From contig OZ245783.1 of assembly GCA_965227875.1 (NCBI GenBank), positions 2,852,001 to 2,916,000 of the forward strand: 64,000 nt of DNA, written 5' to 3'. Positions 58,679 to 64,000 of this stretch are shown piece by piece. The stretch is from G965227875 sp965227875 (GTDB lineage Bacteria > Pseudomonadota > Alphaproteobacteria > Rhizobiales > JAJFHC01). The notes beneath the pieces were generated by a model. The model did no database searches. It saw only the letters and a program-made list of their open reading frames with translations, and was not told the origin of the DNA. The stretch's first letter is position 1, and every line of letters starts with the position of its first letter. The position numbers and the translations under genes are program-made.

Positions 58679-60697
58679 TCAGAACAGCTTCTTGAGCACG
58701 CCGCCGATCGGGTCGTCGCCGCCCTTCTTGGGCTTGGTCAGGTCCTTCAGGACCTTTTCCGGGTTCCCGTCCTTGATGGCGTCTTTCACACCGCCGCCGA
58801 CCCCCTTGCCGAGGCCCTTGAGCTGCTTGAAGGCGGCCTCGGGATTCTCGAGGATGCCCGCGATGTCGGGATAGATCCGGGGATTGGACCACGACCCGTC
58901 GATCTTGATGGGAATGTCGAGCCCGGCGAGGTCGGTCTCACCACCCTGGCCTTCCAGCGAGGCCACGAGTTTGGGGCGCACCTTGTAGGCGAGACTCTGC
59001 TTGGGCATGTTGATGCTGCCCGCACCCGTCAGCCGGACCAGCGGACCGACGAGCTGGAGGTCACTGTTGGAGGCGACGCCGTTCTTGATGTCGAAACTGG
59101 CGGAGAACGAGCTGAAGTCGGTCTTCTGCGCCGCACCGCCCTGCCAGCCCGTGATGATGCTGGTGCCCAAGGTGCGGACCATCTGGGCGATATTGATGCC
59201 CCGGATCGCCCCGTCGCTGAAGACGACCGCGGCCTTTCCGCCAAGCGTGGAGACGAGCTGCCGCTGGCTGGCGCCGCTTGCGGCCACGTTGAAGGTGAGC
59301 TTGCCCGCACCTTCGAGCCAGGTCAGCCCGATCGCGTCGGTCAGGAAGGGATGCGCCTGGACGCCGCCGATCGACGCCGACGCCGCGACGGACTGGGTCT
59401 TCTTCGCCCCGTCAAGCTTCAGGGCTCCGGTCGCTTGTCCGCCGTAGAGCGCGAGTTCGGTCAGTTTCGCGGACAGCACGCCGCCGGCGATGTTCACCGC
59501 GAGACCGCTCTTGCCGATCTTGATGTTCTGGAAGAGGATTTGCGACGCCGACAGCTGAAGCTGGGCGTCGATGGCCCTGAGGCCGGAGAAGTCGATGGGC
59601 GCGTCGCTCCAGCCGCCGGTGCCGCCCGAGCTCGAAGACGTCCCGCCGCCGCTGCCGCCGGCACCGCCACCCAGATATTTGTTGATATCGATCCGGTCGA
59701 CACCCAGGCTGCCTCGTATGTTCGGCCTTTCTCCGGCAAAGGCGACGACCGCATTGCCCCTCGCGTTCATGCCGTCGAGCGAGATCTCCGCGTCCGAAAG
59801 CGTCGCCGTCGCGTCAGCGAAGTTGATCTTCGACTTGACGCTGAACGGACCTAGCCCGTTGCCGGGCGCCATAGGACGCCGCGCCCATTCGGCAAGCGCC
59901 CGGATCGACGGCGTGCTGGTCTCGATCTGTCCGGTCAGACCACCCCCGTTTTCCGGCGTAAGCGTTCCGTCGAATGATGTCTTGACGTGCTTGGACTCAA
60001 GCGAGATGGCGAATTCGGTGGCCTGCCCGTCCATGAGGGCCTTGGGCGAACCGACGCGGACGGTGAGGTCGGAATTCTCGCCGTTCCAGACCGCCGAACC
60101 CTTCGCTTCGAAGGGGCTGGCGATATCCTTCAGCGCCACGGACAGGTTGACGTTCTCAAGCGCGTCCTTGGTCCCGTCGGTGGCGTTGGAGTAGTGGATG
60201 CGCCCGTCGGAGATCTCGATCTGACCGAGCCGGAGATTGGCCAGCCCGCTGCCGCCGCCGGAAGACGGGTCCGTGGCCGGCGCGGCGTTCTCGCCGGACG
60301 CCTGTTGCGGACCGCTCACGTCCCAGTTGACGCTGCCGTCCTCGGCGACCTTGAGGTCGATCACCGGCTTGACCAGGATGAACTTGTCGATGTTGTACTC
60401 GCCGCTCAGCAGGGGCATGAGTTCAAGGTCGACCTTGATCTCGTCCATCGAGATCAGCGCGCCGCGCTCGAAACCACCGGGGTCGGAGAGCGAGACGTTC
60501 TGCGCCTCGAACGCGAGCCTCGGGAAGAAGGACAGCGATGGTTGGCTGCCCAGTTTCAGTTCGCGCCCGGTCTTTTCCTTCACGGTGGCGACAACCTGCG
60601 ACGTGATCGTGTCTGTCGGTATCAGGAACGGCAGGGCAATGACGGCAATGACCAGCAGGACGACGAGGGCGAGGAGGATTTTGACAAGGCGCATCAT
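58679..60697 (-). CDS. AsmA-family protein
   Basis: The 672-residue protein has an N-terminal anchor (ILLALVVLLVIAVIALPFLI) and the AsmA start region (GRELKLGSQPSLSFFPRLAF, VELMPLLSGEYNIDKF-like). A long beta-rich periplasmic part follows with GASQRQLVSTLGGKAAVVFS and DGAIRGINIAQMVRTLG, typical of AsmA C-terminal domains. AsmA proteins resemble lipid-transfer bridges and affect outer-membrane lipid balance. A Gly/Ser-rich linker sits near residue 345-360. The gene is divergent from acetoacetyl-CoA synthetase. Confidence 0.92.
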   Translation of the reverse strand: MMRLVKILLALVVLLVIAVIALPFLIPTDTITSQVVATVKEKTGRELKLGSQPSLSFFPRLAFEAQNVSLSDPGGFERGALISMDEIKVDLELMPLLSGEYNIDKFILVKPVIDLKVAEDGSVNWDVSGPQQASGENAAPATDPSSGGGSGLANLRLGQIEISDGRIHYSNATDGTKDALENVNLSVALKDIASPFEAKGSAVWNGENSDLTVRVGSPKALMDGQATEFAISLESKHVKTSFDGTLTPENGGGLTGQIETSTPSIRALAEWARRPMAPGNGLGPFSVKSKINFADATATLSDAEISLDGMNARGNAVVAFAGERPNIRGSLGVDRIDINKYLGGGAGGSGGGTSSSSGGTGGWSDAPIDFSGLRAIDAQLQLSASQILFQNIKIGKSGLAVNIAGGVLSAKLTELALYGGQATGALKLDGAKKTQSVAASASIGGVQAHPFLTDAIGLTWLEGAGKLTFNVAASGASQRQLVSTLGGKAAVVFSDGAIRGINIAQMVRTLGTSIITGWQGGAAQKTDFSSFSASFDIKNGVASNSDLQLVGPLVRLTGAGSINMPKQSLAYKVRPKLVASLEGQGGETDLAGLDIPIKIDGSWSNPRIYPDIAGILENPEAAFKQLKGLGKGVGGGVKDAIKDGNPEKVLKDLTKPKKGGDDPIGGVLKKLF

Positions 60698-60828
60698 TTT
60701 CGGTGATCTCGTGGCTTCGTTCGGTACGGGCGGCGTCGGGCCTGGAACGGACGCCGGATGGCCAGTATAGCGTGATTTGCCCTGTCAGGAACAATGCGCG
60801 CAATTCGCCGCAACCGATACCAAACGGG

Positions 60829-60857
60829 GTTTGGCTCGTCGCGGGCTTGACTATAAT
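60829..60857 (+). promoter_or_regulatory. Candidate promoter of acetoacetyl-CoA synthetase
   Basis: A perfect TATAAT lies at 60852-60857, about 38 bases before the ATG. The -35 region is poor (GTTTGG, 17 bases upstream). Confidence 0.35.
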
Positions 60858-60895
60858 GTGCACCGCACATTGCAGAACCACGGAGACAGAAACCC

Positions 60896-62851
60896 ATGGC
60901 AACGCCGCTCTGGTCGCCCGACGACCGGCAGATTTCGCAATCGGTGCTCGAAGCCTTCCGCACCCGGGTCAATCAGGATCACGGGCTCGGGATCGGGAGT
61001 TACGGGGAGCTTCATGCCTGGTCGCTCGATGAGCCGGAGACGTTCTGGGGCGCACTGTGGGATTTCTTCGGAATCCGCGCCAGCGTGCGCGGCGAGCGGG
61101 TGCTCGAAAATCCCGACCGCATGCCCGGCGCGAAATTCTTTCCCGACGCACGACTGAACTTCGCGGAAAACCTGCTCGTTCGCCGGGACGGATCGGACGC
61201 GCTCGTGTTCCGGGGCGAGGACCGGGTGTCACGGCGCGTGAGCTGGTCCGCCCTGCACGACGACGTGTCGCGGGTGCGCCAGGCCATGCTGGACATGGGC
61301 CTGTCGGCCGGCGACCGTGTCGCCGCGGTGATGCCCAACATGCCGGAGACCTGTGTGGCCATGCTCGCCGCGGCGTCCATCGGCGCGGTCTGGTCGTCCT
61401 GCTCGCCCGATTTCGGCGAACGCGGCATTCTCGACCGGTTCGGCCAGATCGACCCCGTGCTGCTGATCGTCAGCGACGGGTACTACTACAACGGCAAGAC
61501 CATCGACATCTCGGGAAAACTGGCCAGTGTCGCGGCCAGCCTGCCGTCGGTAAAGAAGATCGCGGTCGTGTCCTACCTGGACCGCGCCGCGGAAGTGGCG
61601 GGCGGCATGGACGGGGCGGTCACATGGGACGACTTCGTCGCGCCCCATGCGCCGGGCGAGATCGATTTTGCGCAGCTTCCCTTCGATCATCCGCTCTACA
61701 TCCTGTTTTCCAGCGGCACCACGGGCGCGCCGAAATGCATCGTCCATGCTGCGGGCGCCACGTTGCTCAAGCATCTGAAGGAGCAGCGCCTGCACTGCGA
61801 TCTCAAGGACGGCGATCGGCTGTTCTACTTCTCGACCTGCGGCTGGATGATGTGGAACTGGCTGATGACCGGCCTCGCGTCCGGCGCGACGCTCATGCTC
61901 TACGACGGCTCGCCCTTCTACCCGTCGGGAAACGTGCTGTTCGATTTTGCCGCGGAGGAGAAGTTCGACATTTTCGGCACGTCGGCCAAGTTCATCGATG
62001 CGCTCAAGAAATCCGGCCTGAGGCCGCGCGACACCCACGACCTGTCCTCCGTCAGGGCGGTGATGTCCACCGGGTCTCCGCTGGCGCCAGAGAGTTTCGA
62101 CTTCGTCTATGACGGCATCAAGCCCGACGTCCAGCTCGCCTCCGTCTCGGGCGGGACGGACATCGTCGGCTGTTTCGTGGGCGGCATCCCGACCCTGCCG
62201 GTCTGGCGTGGCGAGATCCAGGGGGCCATGCTCGGCATGGCCGTCGACGTCTGGGACGAGGACGGCCGCCCGCTCGCTGCGGGCAAGGGCGAACTCGTCT
62301 GCACCAGGCCCTTCCCCACCATGCCGATCGGGTTCTGGAAGGACGAGGACGGTTCGAAATACCACGACGCCTATTTCTCGCGTTTCGAGAATGTCTGGTG
62401 CCACGGGGACTTCGCGGAGAAGACCGAGCATGGCGGTTACGTGATCCATGGCCGCTCCGACGCCACGCTCAACCCGGGCGGGGTCCGGATCGGCACCGCG
62501 GAGATCTACGCCCAGGTCGAACAGATGCCGGAGGTCCTGGAAGCGATCGCCATTGGCCAGGACTGGGACAACGATGTGCGGGTCGTGCTGTTCGTCGTCC
62601 TCGCCGACGGCGTGACGCTCGACGACGAACTCGTTGCGGCGATAAAGCAGCGCATCCGGTCGGGGGCCTCGCCGCGCCACGTTCCCGCGCGGGTGGTCGC
62701 CGTCCGCGACATTCCCAGGACCAAGTCGGGAAAGATCACCGAACTCGCCGTGCGCGATGTCGTCCATGGCCGGGACGTCAAGAACAAGGAGGCCCTCGCC
62801 AATCCCGAAGCGCTCGAGCTTTACCGGGATCTCGAGGAACTTAGGGCGTAG
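60896..62851 (+). CDS. Acetoacetate-CoA ligase (acetoacetyl-CoA synthetase)
   Basis: The 651-residue enzyme starts with an ACAS-type N-terminal domain (YGELHAWSLDEPETFWGALW). The core is AMP-forming with YILFSSGTTGAPKCIVHAAG, FYFSTCGWMMWNWLMTGLAS, GGTDIVGCFVGGIPTLPVW and HGRSDATLNPGGVRIGTAEI. The C-terminal lysine motif is RTKSGKITELAVRDVVHG. The tryptophan-rich segment and length match acetoacetate-CoA ligase rather than acetyl-CoA synthetase. It activates acetoacetate for ketone-body or PHB-related metabolism. GGAG lies about 10 bases before the ATG. Its 3' end overlaps the convergent permease gene by 31 bases. Confidence 0.94.
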   Translation: MATPLWSPDDRQISQSVLEAFRTRVNQDHGLGIGSYGELHAWSLDEPETFWGALWDFFGIRASVRGERVLENPDRMPGAKFFPDARLNFAENLLVRRDGSDALVFRGEDRVSRRVSWSALHDDVSRVRQAMLDMGLSAGDRVAAVMPNMPETCVAMLAAASIGAVWSSCSPDFGERGILDRFGQIDPVLLIVSDGYYYNGKTIDISGKLASVAASLPSVKKIAVVSYLDRAAEVAGGMDGAVTWDDFVAPHAPGEIDFAQLPFDHPLYILFSSGTTGAPKCIVHAAGATLLKHLKEQRLHCDLKDGDRLFYFSTCGWMMWNWLMTGLASGATLMLYDGSPFYPSGNVLFDFAAEEKFDIFGTSAKFIDALKKSGLRPRDTHDLSSVRAVMSTGSPLAPESFDFVYDGIKPDVQLASVSGGTDIVGCFVGGIPTLPVWRGEIQGAMLGMAVDVWDEDGRPLAAGKGELVCTRPFPTMPIGFWKDEDGSKYHDAYFSRFENVWCHGDFAEKTEHGGYVIHGRSDATLNPGGVRIGTAEIYAQVEQMPEVLEAIAIGQDWDNDVRVVLFVVLADGVTLDDELVAAIKQRIRSGASPRHVPARVVAVRDIPRTKSGKITELAVRDVVHGRDVKNKEALANPEALELYRDLEELRA

Positions 62852-64000
62852 ACCGGGTCGCCGGCGGGAGCCGCCGACCTTTTCTTGGGGTCCCTGATCG
62901 TCCTGTTGAGCAGGATGACCGGCAGGATGCCGACCGCGACGATGGTCAGGGCCGAAAGCGCGCTTTCCTCCAGAAGGTCGAGCGATGCGTAGGTGTAGAC
63001 GTGGGTCGCCAGCGTGTCGAAGTTGAACGGCCGCAGGAGCAGCGTGGCCGGCAGTTCCTTCATGCAGTCGACGAAGACGAGAAGCCCCGCGGTCGCCAGC
63101 GCCGGCCGGATGAGCGGCAGGTGAACCTCGCGCAGCGCCCCGGTCGCCGACCGGCCAAGGGTCCGGGCGGCTGCTTCCAGATTGGGCGTGACGCGCCCGA
63201 GGCCGGCCTCGATGGAGCCGAACGAAATTGCCAGGAAGCGGACCACGTAGGCGAACACGATCGAGAAGATCGTGCCCGTCAGCAGCAGCCCGGTCGTAAT
63301 GCCGAAGGTCTGCTGGGCGAACTCGTTGACGATGTTGTCGATCCGCGCCAGGGGCACCAGGATGCCGATCCCGAGAACCGCGCCCGGAACCGCGTACCCG
63401 ACGCTCGCGAACCGGATGGCGGCATGGATCAGCCCGGGCCGCGTGAGGCGATGTGCGTAGGCCAGCACGAGACCGATCGCCACCGCGGCCATCGAGGCGA
63501 GGATCGAGAGGAGAAGGCTGTTGCGCGCGAAGCGGAAATAGTCGGCGCTGGCGCTCGCGGAAAAATTGCCGATCGCGAAGTCGGCCAGGACGGCGCCGGG
63601 GATCACGAACCCGAACACGATCGGCAGGGTGCAGGCGAGGGTGGTGGCCCAGCCCCGTACGCCGCGAAGCCGGTGAGGCGAGGCCGGGCGTTCGCGTCGC
63701 GACATGTGGTGAAAACGCTGCCCGCGGCGGCCCGCTCGTTCGAGCCAGATCAGCGCGAAGACAAACACCAGCATGACGCAGGCGATCTGCGCGGCACCGC
63801 CGAGATTGCTGCGCCCCAGCCACGTCGAGTAGATGCCGACGGTAAGCGTGTTCACGCCGAAATACTCGACGGCGCCGATATCGTTGAGGCATTCCATCAT
63901 GGCGAGCGTGACACCGACGACGATGGCGGGCCGGGCCAGCGGCAGGGCGACGACAAAAAACGTCCCCCAGGGATTTCGGCCGAGCGTGCGGCTGACCTCG
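62821..64000 (-). CDS. Iron(III)-type ABC transporter permease, partial (start beyond window)
   Basis: The minus-strand frame is open to the right edge. Residues visible at the edge (EVSRTLGRNPWGTFFVVALP, LARPAIVVGVTLAMMECLND) are a first EAA loop and helix, so the N-terminal half lies outside. The second permease half is complete: WATTLACTLPIVFGFVIPG, NSLLLSILASMAAVAIGLVL, and the second EAA loop EAAARTLGRSATGALREVHL. This double-permease layout is that of FbpB/SfuB-like ferric-iron permeases. The last 31 bases overlap the acetoacetate-CoA ligase gene in convergent orientation. Confidence 0.88.
   Translation of the reverse strand, partial: EVSRTLGRNPWGTFFVVALPLARPAIVVGVTLAMMECLNDIGAVEYFGVNTLTVGIYSTWLGRSNLGGAAQIACVMLVFVFALIWLERAGRRGQRFHHMSRRERPASPHRLRGVRGWATTLACTLPIVFGFVIPGAVLADFAIGNFSASASADYFRFARNSLLLSILASMAAVAIGLVLAYAHRLTRPGLIHAAIRFASVGYAVPGAVLGIGILVPLARIDNIVNEFAQQTFGITTGLLLTGTIFSIVFAYVVRFLAISFGSIEAGLGRVTPNLEAAARTLGRSATGALREVHLPLIRPALATAGLLVFVDCMKELPATLLLRPFNFDTLATHVYTYASLDLLEESALSALTIVAVGILPVILLNRTIRDPKKRSAAPAGDPVYALSSSRSR

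Noticed and set aside
61229..63892. Long minus-strand frame opposite acetoacetate-CoA ligase
   Set aside because: It is a shadow of the ligase and permease genes, with no family motifs; the plus-strand ligase is unmistakable.

Overview
The window is about 64 kb of high-GC DNA that reads as a chromosomal segment of an alphaproteobacterium. The indications are a fused CysN/CysC, a DUF6460-like small membrane protein, GcvA-type LysR regulators, and FecR-domain genes paired with CHASE2-domain genes. I do not assign a genus. I found no rRNA, tRNA, CRISPR array or insertion sequence.

Region 1 (1-28.9 kb) is a surface-protein and type I secretion region. A single 7,227-residue open frame (780-22463, minus) encodes a giant repeat protein: a FecR domain, an Ala/Gln/Glu coiled coil, a polyproline stretch, many cadherin-like beta-sandwich repeats, three different beta-propeller-like inserts, a very long RTX calcium-binding block, and a type I secretion C-terminus. 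The next gene downstream on the same strand starts with a CHASE2 sensor domain and runs off the left edge. Upstream of the giant gene lies a perfect 5-6-5 CRP consensus dyad placed as in a class II activated promoter. A divergent TIGR03032-type gene follows, then a complete type I secretion operon in the order outer-membrane factor, ABC transporter, HlyD adaptor.

Region 2 (29.2-36.3 kb) is mostly housekeeping: an Old Yellow Enzyme homologue, an EamA transporter, a GAF-like/class III cyclase, and the sulfate activation operon cysD-cysNC-cysQ.

Region 3 (36.3-40.4 kb) is a low-GC-flanked island holding one 1,272-residue Roco-type protein (leucine-rich repeats, Roc GTPase, COR-like region, zinc ribbon). 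Its repeat section is 17 near-identical 69-bp DNA units.

Region 4 (40.4-49.9 kb) has a translationally coupled operon (small protein, AhpD-like protein, 5-formyl-THF cyclo-ligase) facing a LysR gene. A CGNR zinc-finger regulator follows, whose start codon lies inside a 29-bp dyad and whose message may be leaderless; it is coupled to a cyclase-family protein that lacks the metal motif. Next come a matB-LysR-Rieske oxygenase-small ORF group and a surface carbohydrate biosynthesis gene.

Region 5 (50.1-55.2 kb) repeats the theme of region 1 on a smaller scale: a TPR/beta-barrel protein, two FecR-domain proteins and a complete CHASE2 class III cyclase. Two separate FecR plus CHASE2 loci, a CRP site and three class III cyclase-type or CHASE2 genes suggest a cAMP (or cGMP) circuit around surface proteins. 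That circuit is inference.

Region 6 (55.2-64 kb) has a thermonuclease-like protein, a tungstate-type ABC transporter next to moaE, aroQ, a DUF6460 protein, an AsmA protein, acetoacetyl-CoA synthetase, and a partial iron-type ABC permease that runs off the right edge.
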